Origin: Streptomyces caniscabiei
Lineage (GTDB): Bacteria > Actinomycetota > Actinomycetes > Streptomycetales > Streptomycetaceae
Direction: 5' to 3'
DNA: 64,000 nt
Assembly: GCF_014930365.1 (NCBI RefSeq)
Contig: NZ_JABXWI010000011.1
Span: 360,867-424,866, forward strand
The position numbers were made by a program, and so were the translations under genes. This document shows, piece by piece, positions 48,368 through 56,401 of this stretch (positions within the stretch are counted from its first letter, which is position 1; every line of letters begins with the position of its first letter). The notes below the pieces were generated by a model. That model saw only the letters and a program-made list of their open reading frames with translations, was not told the origin of the DNA and did not search any database.

Positions 48368-48994
48368 TCACTTCTTCGCGCCCACCATGCGCAGCACCAG
48401 ATCCGCGTAGAGCGCGCCGACCTCGTCCGGGGTGCGCGAACCGTTGACGTTGAACCAGCGGGCCACGTCGATGCAGAGGGAGAGGATGGCGACCGTCGTG
48501 CCGCGGACGTCGGGGACGTCGAAGTCACCCGAGGCGACGCCGTCCTCGATGATGCCGCGCACGGCAGCGTCGTTCTCGCGGCGCAGGGTGACGATCTCGG
48601 CGCGGGCGTCGGGGCCGAGGGCGTCCAGCTCGTACTGCACGACACGGGCGACGGTGTGCTGCCCCGCGTGCCAGCGGACGAAGGAGCGCACGGCCTCGGC
48701 GAGCCGGTCGGCCGGTCCTCCCTCGGAACGGGCCGCCGTACGCAGGACGTCGAGGGCCTTCTCGTGACCGATGCGGCTGATCCGGTGGAGCAGCTCTTCC
48801 TTGGTCTTGTAGTGGATGTACAGCGCGGCGGGGCTCATCCCCGCGCGGCCCGCGATGTCCCGGGTCGTCGTCGCGTGGTAGCCACGCTCGGCGAAGGCCT
48901 CCACGGCGGCCACCAGCAGCCGCCGGGCCGCGTCCGGGTTGACCTCGCCCCACGGCTGCGGCTCGCCGCCCGCCGTCTCCTCCGCCGTACTCAT
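48368..48994 (-). CDS. TetR/AcrR-family regulator
   Basis: The protein has 208 residues. The helix-turn-helix is FAERGYHATTTRDIAGRAGM (near residues 34-53), followed by SPAALYIHYKTKEELLHRIS. The ligand domain has RWHAGQHTVARVVQYELDAL and a C-terminal helix RTPDEVGALYADLVLRMV, of the type that often binds acyl-CoA. A GTGAGC-GAGC-GCTTAG sequence lies about 50 bases upstream of its own start. A closely similar perfect palindrome overlies the maoC promoter, suggesting autoregulation plus control of maoC. Confidence 0.88.
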   Translation of the reverse strand: MSTAEETAGGEPQPWGEVNPDAARRLLVAAVEAFAERGYHATTTRDIAGRAGMSPAALYIHYKTKEELLHRISRIGHEKALDVLRTAARSEGGPADRLAEAVRSFVRWHAGQHTVARVVQYELDALGPDARAEIVTLRRENDAAVRGIIEDGVASGDFDVPDVRGTTVAILSLCIDVARWFNVNGSRTPDEVGALYADLVLRMVGAKK

Positions 48995-49041
48995 CGCTCG
49001 TTCGCCCCTTCCGATGGCTCGGCACCACCATACCGCCGAAG

Positions 49042-49057
49042 GTGAGCGAGCGCTTAG
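49042..49057. promoter_or_regulatory. Operator-like site upstream of the TetR gene
   Basis: GTGAGC-GAGC-GCTTAG matches the maoC palindrome CTAAGC-N4-GCTTAG in one half and four of six bases of the other. It lies 48 bases from the TetR start. Confidence 0.55.
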
Positions 49058-49121
49058 AAGGCCCGTTCAGGGCCGTGCCGTACGGGAGCGGGGTCGCGCG
49101 CCGGGGGCCGCGCGCCCGGCC

Positions 49122-49409
49122 TCAGAGCTTCTCGAAGGGGTCGTGCTCGGCGAGGAGCTTCTCCAGCCGGGCCTGGTCGACCCTGCTGACGATCCGCCCG
49201 GCCTCCTGGCGGTCGCGGATCACCTTGGCCAGCGTGAAGGACGAGGTCACGAGGTAGAGGACCGCGATGGCCAGGAAGGCGCGGACCCAGGTGTCGGCGT
49301 CGAGCTGGTAGATGCCGACCGTGGTGGCCGCCATGGCGACGGCGAAGGAGGCGACGGCCTGGCCGTAGAAGGCCGCCGTGTTCTGCTGCTTGACCGGTGT
49401 CTCACTCAT
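49122..49409 (-). CDS. YiaA/YiaB-family inner membrane protein
   Basis: The 95-residue protein (MSETPVKQQNTAAFYGQAVA at its start) has two membrane helices with the YiaAB pattern FYGQAVASFAVAMAATTVGIY and FLAIAVLYLVTSSFTLAKVIRD (each given in part). The C-terminal tail is charged. The function is unknown. The ATG at 49409 is the conserved start, although no ribosome site is obvious. A perfect 13-pair hairpin lies directly upstream. Confidence 0.85.
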   Translation of the reverse strand: MSETPVKQQNTAAFYGQAVASFAVAMAATTVGIYQLDADTWVRAFLAIAVLYLVTSSFTLAKVIRDRQEAGRIVSRVDQARLEKLLAEHDPFEKL

Positions 49410-49420
49410 GGGGACATGGT

Positions 49421-49452
49421 CCGACGGATGTGGCCCGAACCACATCCGTCGG
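49421..49452 (-). terminator. Hairpin between acyl-CoA dehydrogenase and YiaA genes
   Basis: CCGACGGATGTGG (49421-49433) pairs perfectly with 49440-49452 around CCCGAA. It begins 66 bases past the dehydrogenase stop and ends 12 bases before the YiaA start codon, so it may act as a terminator or a leader structure. Confidence 0.75.
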
Positions 49453-49517
49453 GATACTCAGCCGGCGCTCCCCCGTACTCAGGCCCGCGCGCACCCGGGC
49501 CCTCGCTCGGGCCGGGA

Positions 49518-50669
49518 TCAGAACGCCGAGACGCCGGTCAGTGCCCGCCCGATGAGCAGCTTCTGTATCTGGCTGGTGCCCTCGTAGAGCGTCATCACCC
49601 GGGCGTCGCGCAGGAGTTTTCCGGCCGGGTACTCGTCGATGTAGCCGTAACCTCCGTAGACCTGGAGGGCGTTGTTCGCGGCGCGGACGGCGGCCTCGGA
49701 GGCGAAGAGCTTGGCCTTGCTCGCCTCGGTGGCGAAGGGCTGCCCCCGGTCGACGAGATCGGCGACGCGCCAGGTCAGCAGCCGGGCCGCGTCGACGTCC
49801 ACCGCGATGTCGCTGATGAGTTCCTGGACGAGCTGGTGGTGGGCGATGGGCCTGCCGAACTGCTCGCGCTCGCCGGCGTACCGGACCGCCGCGTCCAGCG
49901 CGGCCTGGGCGATGCCGACGCAGCCGGCGGCGACCGACATCCGGCCCTTGGCGAGCGCGGACATGGCGACGGTGAAGCCCTTGCCCTCGGGGCCGAGCAG
50001 GGCGGAGGCGGGCACGCGGACGTCCTCCAGGACCAGCTCGGCGGTGGCCTGGCCGCGCAGACCGAGCTTGCCGTGGATGGTGCGCCGGGTCAGGCCGGGG
50101 GTGTCGGTGGGGACGAGGAAGGCGGAGACGCCCTTGTGGCCGGGGGCGTCGGTGGAGCGGGCGAAGAGCAGGACGACATCGGCCCAGGTGCCGTTGGTGA
50201 TGAACATCTTGGTGCCGCTGATGACGTAGTGGTCGCCGTCGCGGACGGCCCGGGTGGCGAGGTTGCCCGCGTCGGAGCCGGTGCCGGGTTCGGTGAGGCC
50301 GAAGCAGCCGACGTACTCCCCCGCCGTGAGCCCCGGCAGCCAGCGGCGCTTCTGCTCCTCGTCGCCCCAGGCCGCGATCGTCTTCGCGACCAGACCGAGG
50401 GAGACGGAGACGATGCCGCGCACGGAGGAGTCGCCGCGCCCCAGCTCCTCGGTGACCAGGCAGTACGTGAGGTGGTCGCCGCCGGAGCCGCCGTACTCCT
50501 CGTCGACGGTGAGCCCCAGGAAGCCGACCTCGCCGAGCTTCTTCACGATCGCCCGGTCGACGCTCTCGGCGCGGTCCCACTCGATGACGTGCGGGGCGAT
50601 CTCGCGCTCCACGAAGTCGCTCGCGAGCCGGCGCGCGGCGGTCTGTTCCTCGCTGAGCTCCAGGTTCAC
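49518..50669 (-). CDS. Acyl-CoA dehydrogenase
   Basis: The protein has 383 residues from the GTG at 50669. Motifs include CFGLTEPGTGSDAGN (near residue 120), FITNGTWADVV, the substrate/FAD loop AGEREQFGRPIAHHQLVQ (near 285), QVYGGYGYIDEYPAGKLLRD (near 340) and the catalytic Glu in VMTLYEGTSQIQ (near 365). This is the short/branched-chain type of beta-oxidation flavoprotein. It is divergent from a TetR gene whose promoter shares the AAAACTA-type operator. Confidence 0.94.
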   Translation of the reverse strand: MNLELSEEQTAARRLASDFVEREIAPHVIEWDRAESVDRAIVKKLGEVGFLGLTVDEEYGGSGGDHLTYCLVTEELGRGDSSVRGIVSVSLGLVAKTIAAWGDEEQKRRWLPGLTAGEYVGCFGLTEPGTGSDAGNLATRAVRDGDHYVISGTKMFITNGTWADVVLLFARSTDAPGHKGVSAFLVPTDTPGLTRRTIHGKLGLRGQATAELVLEDVRVPASALLGPEGKGFTVAMSALAKGRMSVAAGCVGIAQAALDAAVRYAGEREQFGRPIAHHQLVQELISDIAVDVDAARLLTWRVADLVDRGQPFATEASKAKLFASEAAVRAANNALQVYGGYGYIDEYPAGKLLRDARVMTLYEGTSQIQKLLIGRALTGVSAF

Positions 50670-50696
50670 GCGGCCCGCCTCTCATCCGTTCCCCGT

Positions 50697-50717
50697 TAAA
50701 TTACCACTGCTAGTTTT
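50697..50717. promoter_or_regulatory. AAAACTA-type operator in the acyl-CoA dehydrogenase/TetR gap
   Basis: TAAATTA-N7-TAGTTTT matches the perfect AAAACTA-N7-TAGTTTT at 55641-55661 with two mismatches in one half. It lies between the divergent dehydrogenase and TetR genes. Confidence 0.6.
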
Positions 50718-50742
50718 ATGCCGCAGCCCTACTATGTGCGCC

Positions 50743-51381
50743 ATGGCCCGACCGCGCAAGCCCCTGTTGAGCACCGACCGCATCATTGAGACGGCGCGGG
50801 CGCTGGTCGACGCGGAGGGACTGGCGGCGGTCTCCACGCGACGGCTCGCCGCCGAGCTCGGGGTGAGCGGGCCCTCCCTCTACAACCACTTCCGCACCAT
50901 GGACCAGATCCTGGAGGCGGTCGCCGACTCGGTGAGCGCGCAGGTCGACCTGTCGATGTTCCGGGACGGGCGGGACTGGCGGACCGCGCTGCACGACTGG
51001 GCCGTGTCGTACCGGGCGGCGCTGCGCGACCACCCCAACATCGTGCCGATCCTCGCGCGGGGACCCGGGCGGCGGCCGGCGGGGCTGCGGGTCGCCGACG
51101 TCGTGTTCGGGGCGATGGTCGAGGCGGGGTGGCCGGCGGCCCAGGCGACGTCCATCGGGGCGCTGATGCGGTACTTCATCATGGGGTCGGCGATCGGGTC
51201 GTTCGCGGGCGGGTTCGTGGACGACGAGAGCGCCTACGACCCCGCCGACTATCCGCATCTCGGCCAGGCCCACCTGCTGGCCGAGCAGCAGCAGAAGGTC
51301 GACGAGCGTGCGTTCGAGGTGGGGTTGCGGGCGCTGCTGGACGGGTTGGAGCAGCAGTACGAGCAGGTCGGGCCCCGGTAG
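50743..51381 (+). CDS. TetR-family regulator
   Basis: The protein has about 212 residues from ATG 50743 (MARPRKPLLSTDRI); ATG 50734 would add three residues. The helix-turn-helix is VSTRRLAAELGVSGPSLYNH (near residues 32-51), and the C-domain is of the TetR_C type (YRAALRDHPNIVPILARGPG). It is divergent from an acyl-CoA dehydrogenase. A shared 21-base palindrome occurs here and upstream of the aldehyde dehydrogenase gene, so it may control both. Confidence 0.88.
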   Translation: MARPRKPLLSTDRIIETARALVDAEGLAAVSTRRLAAELGVSGPSLYNHFRTMDQILEAVADSVSAQVDLSMFRDGRDWRTALHDWAVSYRAALRDHPNIVPILARGPGRRPAGLRVADVVFGAMVEAGWPAAQATSIGALMRYFIMGSAIGSFAGGFVDDESAYDPADYPHLGQAHLLAEQQQKVDERAFEVGLRALLDGLEQQYEQVGPR

Positions 51382-51440
51382 GGCGGTGCCGACAGGGCTC
51401 CGGGCGCGGGTGCGGGGCACCTCGCGCCGCGAACGGCCCG

Positions 51441-51476
51441 GGCCGCGGCCCCGGACCGGAGTCCGGAGCCGCGGCC
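51441..51476. terminator. Bidirectional terminator
   Basis: GGCCGCGGC-C-CCGGAC (51441-51456) pairs with 51461-51476 around CGGA, with a single opposed mismatch. It lies between the convergent TetR and MHS transporter genes. Confidence 0.82.
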
Positions 51477-51507
51477 GTCGACGCGAGGGGCTTGGCCTGA
51501 CGCGGCA

Positions 51508-52833
51508 CTAGCTCTCGGCTCGTGAACTCGCCCTTCCCGCGAGGATCTTGATCGAGACGAGGGCGATCACCGAGAGCCCGATGATGTACGCGGACACCGC
51601 CATGGACGTGCCGGTGGCCTCCAGGAGGAGGACCATCAGGAACGGGGCGAGGCCGCCGCCGAACACCGCGGCGATCTGGTAGCCGAGGGAGGCCCCCGTG
51701 TAGCGCATCTCGGGGGTGAACAACTCGGCGAACAGGGCGGCCTGGGGCCCGTACATGATGCTGAGGAAGCAGCTGGCGACGAAGGTGCCGACGGCGAGCC
51801 ACAGCAGGGAGCCGGTGTCGATGAGCAGGAACAGCGGGACGGCCCACAGAGCGATGCCGGCCGCGCCGAACGCGTAGATCCGGATCCTGCCGACGCGGTC
51901 GGAGAGGGCCGCCGCGGCCGGGATCAACACCAGCTGGGTGAGGCTGACGCACAGGGAGACCGCGAGGACGGCGCTGCGTTTCATGTCGAGTTCGCGGGTG
52001 GTGTAGTCGAGGACACCGGTGATGAGGATGTAGAACGTCGCGGTGTTCACGGCGAAGGAGCCGCCGGCCAGGAAGACCGTGCCGAGATGACCGCGCAGGA
52101 TCGTCCTGAGCGGGGAGCTCTTCTCGCCCTTCTCCTGCTCCGCCAGTTCCCTTTCGGCCGCCCGGAACTCGGGGGTCTCCTCGACATGGCGGTGGATGTA
52201 CCAGGCGAGGCCGAGGACGAACAGGCCGACCAGGAAGGGCACGCGCCAGCCCCAGGCGGAGAACGCCGAGTCGCTGGTGGCCGCGCCCACGACCAGGAAC
52301 ATCGTGTTGGCGCTCACCACGCCGATGGGGACGCCGAGTTGGACGAAGCTGCCGTACACGCCGCGCTTGCCCTCGGGGGCGTACTCGGTGGCCAGCAGCA
52401 TCGCGCCGCCCCACTGGGCGCCGACGGCGACGCCCTGGGCGACGCGGAGCAGGACGAGCAGGATCGGAGCGGCGATCCCGATGGTCTCGTAGGTGGGGAG
52501 GAGGCCGATGGCGGTGGTGGCCAGACCCATGAGCGTGAGGGCCAGCACCAGCATGGGCTTGCGGCCCCGTTTGTCGCCCAGGTGACCGGCGACGACGCCG
52601 CCGAGGGGGCGGGCGAGGAAGCCGACGGCGAAGGTGGCGAACGCGGCGAGCACTCCCGCGGAGGAGCTGCCGGCCGGGAAGTAGAGGTCGCCCAGGACGA
52701 GGGCGGCGGCTATGCCGAAGACGAAGTAGTCGTACCACTCCACCGCCGAGGCGAGCGCGGCGGCGGTGGCCACCTTGCGGTGGCTCTGGGGGCGGGAGGT
52801 GGTGACGGGGGAGGAAACGGGAGCGGTGTCCAT
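51508..52833 (-). CDS. MHS-family (MFS) metabolite:H+ symporter
   Basis: The 441-residue protein has 12 membrane helices. Family signatures are SAVEWYDYFVFGIAAALV (near residue 29), GHLGDKRGRKPMLV (near 83), the second basic loop AALSDRVGRIRIYAF and FTPEMRYTGASLGYQI (near 370). Members import organic acids, osmolytes or aromatic acids; the substrate is unknown. A 16-base perfect palindrome and a CATACCGTCCGGT site lie just upstream. The alcohol dehydrogenase gene ends 230 bases upstream on the same strand. Confidence 0.9.
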   Translation of the reverse strand: MDTAPVSSPVTTSRPQSHRKVATAAALASAVEWYDYFVFGIAAALVLGDLYFPAGSSSAGVLAAFATFAVGFLARPLGGVVAGHLGDKRGRKPMLVLALTLMGLATTAIGLLPTYETIGIAAPILLVLLRVAQGVAVGAQWGGAMLLATEYAPEGKRGVYGSFVQLGVPIGVVSANTMFLVVGAATSDSAFSAWGWRVPFLVGLFVLGLAWYIHRHVEETPEFRAAERELAEQEKGEKSSPLRTILRGHLGTVFLAGGSFAVNTATFYILITGVLDYTTRELDMKRSAVLAVSLCVSLTQLVLIPAAAALSDRVGRIRIYAFGAAGIALWAVPLFLLIDTGSLLWLAVGTFVASCFLSIMYGPQAALFAELFTPEMRYTGASLGYQIAAVFGGGLAPFLMVLLLEATGTSMAVSAYIIGLSVIALVSIKILAGRASSRAES

Positions 52834-52859
52834 GCGAGCACACTCCGGTGGGTGCGGGG

Positions 52860-52892
52860 ACGTTCCCGGGAACGTACTGACCGGACGGTATG
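52860..52892. promoter_or_regulatory. Two operator-like sites upstream of the MHS gene
   Basis: ACGTTCCCGGGAACGT (52860-52875) is a perfect 16-base palindrome 27 bases from the start codon. Next to it ACCGGACGGTATG (52880-52892) is the inverse of CATACCGTCCGGT, one base different from the motif at 32857. Confidence 0.55.
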
Positions 52893-53013
52893 CCGGTCAA
52901 CGGTCGTGCGTGGGTTGCTTTGGGTTACGGAGTGAGTGCTTCGGGTGAGGGGACTTCTTCGCGTCGGCGGGTTTTTCGGCCGGCGAGTTTTTCGGGCGCG
53001 GGTGGTGGGGGCT

Positions 53014-53040
53014 GGTCGCGCGGTTCCCCGCGCCCCTTGA
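53014..53040. repeat. Dispersed intergenic palindromic element, copy G
   Basis: GGTCGCGCGGTTCCCCGCGC continues with CCCTTGA, a diverged copy of the core, between the alcohol dehydrogenase and MHS transporter genes. Confidence 0.65.
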
Positions 53041-53063
53041 AAGCATGGGCGGCGCCCGAAGTC

Positions 53064-54149
53064 TCAGAACGTCACCAGCGCCCGGCCGCCCTTGCCCGCT
53101 CGCATGTTGTCGAAGGCCGCCGGGATGTCCTCCAGGGCAATGCGGTCGGTCACCAGGGCGGCGAGGTCCAGGCGGCCGGCGGCGATGTGGTCCGCGAGGA
53201 CCGGTACGTCGCGGGCCGGGTCGGAGTTGCCGTAGACGCACCCGGCCAGCGTGCGGCCCCAGTGGAAGATCTCGAGCGCGTTGAAGGTGACCTGCTGGTC
53301 CTTGCCGCCGATGCCGACGACCGTGGTGCGGCCGCCGCGCCGGGTCGACTCCCAGGCCGTCCGGATGGTGACCGCGCGGCCCACGCACTCCACGGCGACG
53401 TCCACGCCCTGCTTGCCGGTGAGCGCGCGGATCTCACGGGCGGTGTTCTCGGAGGCGACCACGTACTCCGTGGCCCCCATCGCCCGGGCCAGCTCCTCCT
53501 TCGCCGGGGAGACGTCCACGGCGACGATCCGCGACGCGCCGGCGATCCGCGCGGCCTGGAGCGCGGCCAGCCCGACGCCGCCCGCCCCGAACACGGCGAC
53601 CGTCTCGCCCTCCCGGACCCGCGCCGAGTGGTGGACCGCGCCGTAGCCGGTGAGGACGGCGCAGCCGAGGAGGGCCGCGTCGGTGAGCGGAACGCCGTCC
53701 GGCGCGGGGAGCACACAGCCGGCGGCCACGACCGTCTCCTCCGCGAAGGCGGCGACGTTCAGGCCTGGGTGGAGGTCGGCGCCGTCCGAGGCGCGCCGGG
53801 CGTACACGTTCCCGGAGCCGAGCAGCGCGTTCGCGCACAGCCAGACCTCGCCGAGCGAGCAGGCGTGGCAACTCCCGCAGGACGGGGCCCAGTTGAGGAC
53901 GACTCCGTCGCCGGGCGCGACATGGGTGACCCCGTCGCCGACCGCCAGGACGGTGCCCGCGCCCTCGTGGCCGAGCACGGCGGGCACCGGCACCCGCATG
54001 GTCCCGTCGGACAGCGACAGGTCGGAGTGACAGACCCCGGCAGCGGCGAGCCGCACCCGGACCTGGCCGGGCCCGGGGTCCGGCAGCTCGATCTCGGTGA
54101 TCTCCAACGGGGCACCGACGGCGGGCAGTACGGCGGCTCGAACGGCCAT
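53064..54149 (-). CDS. Zinc-dependent alcohol dehydrogenase
   Basis: The protein has 361 residues. Catalytic zinc ligands are in GVCHSDLSLSDG (Cys near residue 39) and VLGHEGAGTVLAVGDGV (near 59). The structural zinc cysteines appear in PSCGSCHACSLGEVWLCAN (near 90-108). The NAD-binding motif is VFGAGGVGLAALQAARIAGA (near 189). It belongs to the class III-like/long-chain MDR group. It starts 66 bases after the end of the aldehyde dehydrogenase gene on the same strand, so the pair likely oxidises an alcohol to an acid. Confidence 0.93.
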   Translation of the reverse strand: MAVRAAVLPAVGAPLEITEIELPDPGPGQVRVRLAAAGVCHSDLSLSDGTMRVPVPAVLGHEGAGTVLAVGDGVTHVAPGDGVVLNWAPSCGSCHACSLGEVWLCANALLGSGNVYARRASDGADLHPGLNVAAFAEETVVAAGCVLPAPDGVPLTDAALLGCAVLTGYGAVHHSARVREGETVAVFGAGGVGLAALQAARIAGASRIVAVDVSPAKEELARAMGATEYVVASENTAREIRALTGKQGVDVAVECVGRAVTIRTAWESTRRGGRTTVVGIGGKDQQVTFNALEIFHWGRTLAGCVYGNSDPARDVPVLADHIAAGRLDLAALVTDRIALEDIPAAFDNMRAGKGGRALVTF

Positions 54150-54214
54150 GGGAACGACTCTCCTACTGGTTCGCCTGGAACCGGGTCAGAACGAGGGGAC
54201 TCGGAAGCAGGGGC

Positions 54215-55603
54215 TCAGAACTGGAGGGACTTGGTCTGGAGGTACTCGGCCAGGCCGTGCGCGCCCAGTTCGCGCCCCACGCCCGACTGCTTGTACCCCC
54301 CGAACGGGGCCCGCGGGTTGAAGCGGCCGCCGTTGATGTCGACCTGGCCGGTGTCCATCCGGCGGGCGAAGGCCACGGCCTCGTCCTCGTCGCCTGCCCA
54401 GACCGCGCCGGCCAGCCCGTACACCGTGCCGTTGGCGATCCGCAGGGCGTCGGCCTCGTCCTCGTAGCGGAGGATCGACAGGACCGGGCCGAAGATCTCC
54501 TCCTGGGCGATCGTCATCTCGGGGGTGACGTCGGCGAAGACGGTGGGGCTGACGAAGTAGCCCTGCTCGCGCGGGGATTCGGGGCCGCCCGCGATCAGGC
54601 GGGCGCCCTCGGCCACGCCCTTCTCGATGTAACCCCGCACCCGCGCCTGCTGCTTGGCGTTGACGAGCGGGCCGATGCGGTCGCCGTACTTCGCGGCGGC
54701 CTGGGCGGCCAGCTCGACGGCCTCGTCGTACTGGGAGGTGTGGACGAGCATCCGCGTCCAGGCACTGCACGTCTGACCGGAGTTGGACATGACGTTGGCG
54801 ACGCCGACGCTCACCGCCTTGGCGAGGTCGGCGCTCGGAAGGATGACATTGGCGGACTTGCCGCCGAGTTCCAGGGCGACCTTCTTGATCGCGGCCCCGG
54901 CGGTCGCGGCGATCTGACGGCCCACCGCCGTGGAGCCGGTGAAGGAGACCAGGTCGACGCCGTCGTGCTCGGCGAGCGCCTGTCCTGCGACCGGACCCAG
55001 GCCGGTGACCAGGTTGAACACTCCGGCGGGTACGCCCGCGTCGTGGACGGCCTCGGCGAAGAGCTGGGCGACCAGCGGGGTGTCCTCGGCGGGCTTCAGG
55101 ACCACGGTGCAGCCGGCGGCGAGGGCCGGGGCGACCTTGGCGACGATCTGGTGCAGCGGGTAGTTCCAGGGGGTGATCGCGCCGACGACGCCGATGGGCT
55201 CGTGGTGCACGGTGGAGTTGCCGACCTTCTCCTCGAAGGCGTGCCCCGCGGCCAGTTCGGCGTACGAGCCGGCGACCGCGACCGGCAGGTCCGCGTGCAC
55301 CTTCTGGGAGAACGGCGGCGGCGAACCCAGCTCCGCCGTCACCGTCTCGGCGATCTCCTCCCGGCGCGCGGCGAGCACGTCGCGCAGCGCGCCGATGATC
55401 GCTCCCCGCTCGGCGGGCGGGGTGGCGGCCCAGCCGGGGAGTGCGGCGCGGGCGGCCCGCACGGCGGCGTCGACATCCTCGGCGGTGCCCGCCGGGACAC
55501 GGCCGATCACCTGCTCGTCGGCCGGGTTCACGACCTCGATCGTGTCGGTCCCGGCGGCGGGGCGCCAGGTACCGCCGATGTACATACCGTCGTGTGCCTT
55601 CAT
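54215..55603 (-). CDS. Aldehyde dehydrogenase (NAD+)
   Basis: The protein has 462 residues. The catalytic Cys is in SNSGQTCSAWTRML (near 278), the general-base Glu in ALELGGKSANV (near 244), the NAD-binding GSTAVGR near 222 and WNYPLHQIVAKVAPAL near 145. It is likely to oxidise an aldehyde from the neighbouring alcohol dehydrogenase. The ATG 55603 has GGGAGG upstream, and a perfect AAAACTA-N7-TAGTTTT palindrome lies 38-58 bases from the start. Confidence 0.94.
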   Translation of the reverse strand: MKAHDGMYIGGTWRPAAGTDTIEVVNPADEQVIGRVPAGTAEDVDAAVRAARAALPGWAATPPAERGAIIGALRDVLAARREEIAETVTAELGSPPPFSQKVHADLPVAVAGSYAELAAGHAFEEKVGNSTVHHEPIGVVGAITPWNYPLHQIVAKVAPALAAGCTVVLKPAEDTPLVAQLFAEAVHDAGVPAGVFNLVTGLGPVAGQALAEHDGVDLVSFTGSTAVGRQIAATAGAAIKKVALELGGKSANVILPSADLAKAVSVGVANVMSNSGQTCSAWTRMLVHTSQYDEAVELAAQAAAKYGDRIGPLVNAKQQARVRGYIEKGVAEGARLIAGGPESPREQGYFVSPTVFADVTPEMTIAQEEIFGPVLSILRYEDEADALRIANGTVYGLAGAVWAGDEDEAVAFARRMDTGQVDINGGRFNPRAPFGGYKQSGVGRELGAHGLAEYLQTKSLQF

Positions 55604-55640
55604 CGTGCTGCCTCCCGGGCGGGCGTGGTCGTCCGCCCCA

Positions 55641-55661
55641 AAAACTAGCCCTGATAGTTTT
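55641..55661. promoter_or_regulatory. Perfect AAAACTA-N7-TAGTTTT palindrome
   Basis: The seven-base arms AAAACTA (55641-55647) and TAGTTTT (55655-55661) are perfect inverses. This AT-rich site stands out in GC-rich surroundings, immediately upstream of the aldehyde dehydrogenase gene. Confidence 0.75.
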
Positions 55662-55790
55662 CCGGCACCAGGCCTCCGGGGAGTGAGGCAGGACTCGTCG
55701 GCGGCGCGTCGCGGAAGGGCGGCTGAGGGGGCGGGTGATGGGTCGAGGGGGGCGGGCGACGGGTCGAGAGGTGACGGGGCGTCGACCGGC

Positions 55791-56279
55791 TCAGAAGTCG
55801 ACCCGCTTCCTGTCGTCGACCCGGGCCACGGCCTCCTGGGCGAACTCCTCGCGGTAGTCGCCGCGGATCTCCTCGATCCGCCGGTCGCTCTCGGCGGCCG
55901 ACGCCGGCGGATACAGCAGGATCAGCTCGTACGACCGCTCCTTCTCGATCGTCCCGCCCGCGTCCCGCCACTGCCCGCGCCCCTCCTGCACGGTCAGCCC
56001 GTCCGGAAAGCCGGGGGTGACCTCGCGGTCGACGAAGGTCATGAACTGCTCGTCGGTGACGGCCGGACCGCCGTCGGGGCGCTCGGTGCCGAAGAGGAGC
56101 CGGGTCTCCATGTACGGCGTCCCGCGCGCCGGGGCGATCACGGACCCGGCGGGGGCGTCCTCGGCGAGGGTGGCGTACGCGGTCGGGGCGCCCACCACCA
56201 GCAGACAGGCGGTGGCCGCGAGGGCGACCCGGGCGCGGGTACGGCGGTGGGCGCGGGGGGAGGTGGGGAGTGCGTTCAT
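55791..56279 (-). CDS. DUF3574 secreted or membrane-tethered protein
   Basis: The 162-residue protein starts at ATG 56279 (AGAGGTGG upstream). An Arg-rich N-region and hydrophobic helix (VALAATACLLVVGAPTAYA) form a signal peptide or anchor. The DUF3574 domain begins at YMETRLLFGTERPDGG (near residue 59) and has DEQFMTFVDREVTPGFPDGL and YELILLYPP. The function is unknown. It lies 122 bases beyond the sortase gene on the same strand. Confidence 0.85.
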   Translation of the reverse strand: MNALPTSPRAHRRTRARVALAATACLLVVGAPTAYATLAEDAPAGSVIAPARGTPYMETRLLFGTERPDGGPAVTDEQFMTFVDREVTPGFPDGLTVQEGRGQWRDAGGTIEKERSYELILLYPPASAAESDRRIEEIRGDYREEFAQEAVARVDDRKRVDF

Positions 56280-56401
56280 GCGTCCACCTCTAGCGGTACC
56301 GCTGCTTCCGGTTGCGTGGGCCGCGCCGGTGCCGGTTCCCGTGTGCGTCCGTACGCCCCCGGGGCTCGGCGAGGCGTGCGGCGCACGCCCCGCACGCTGG
56401 T

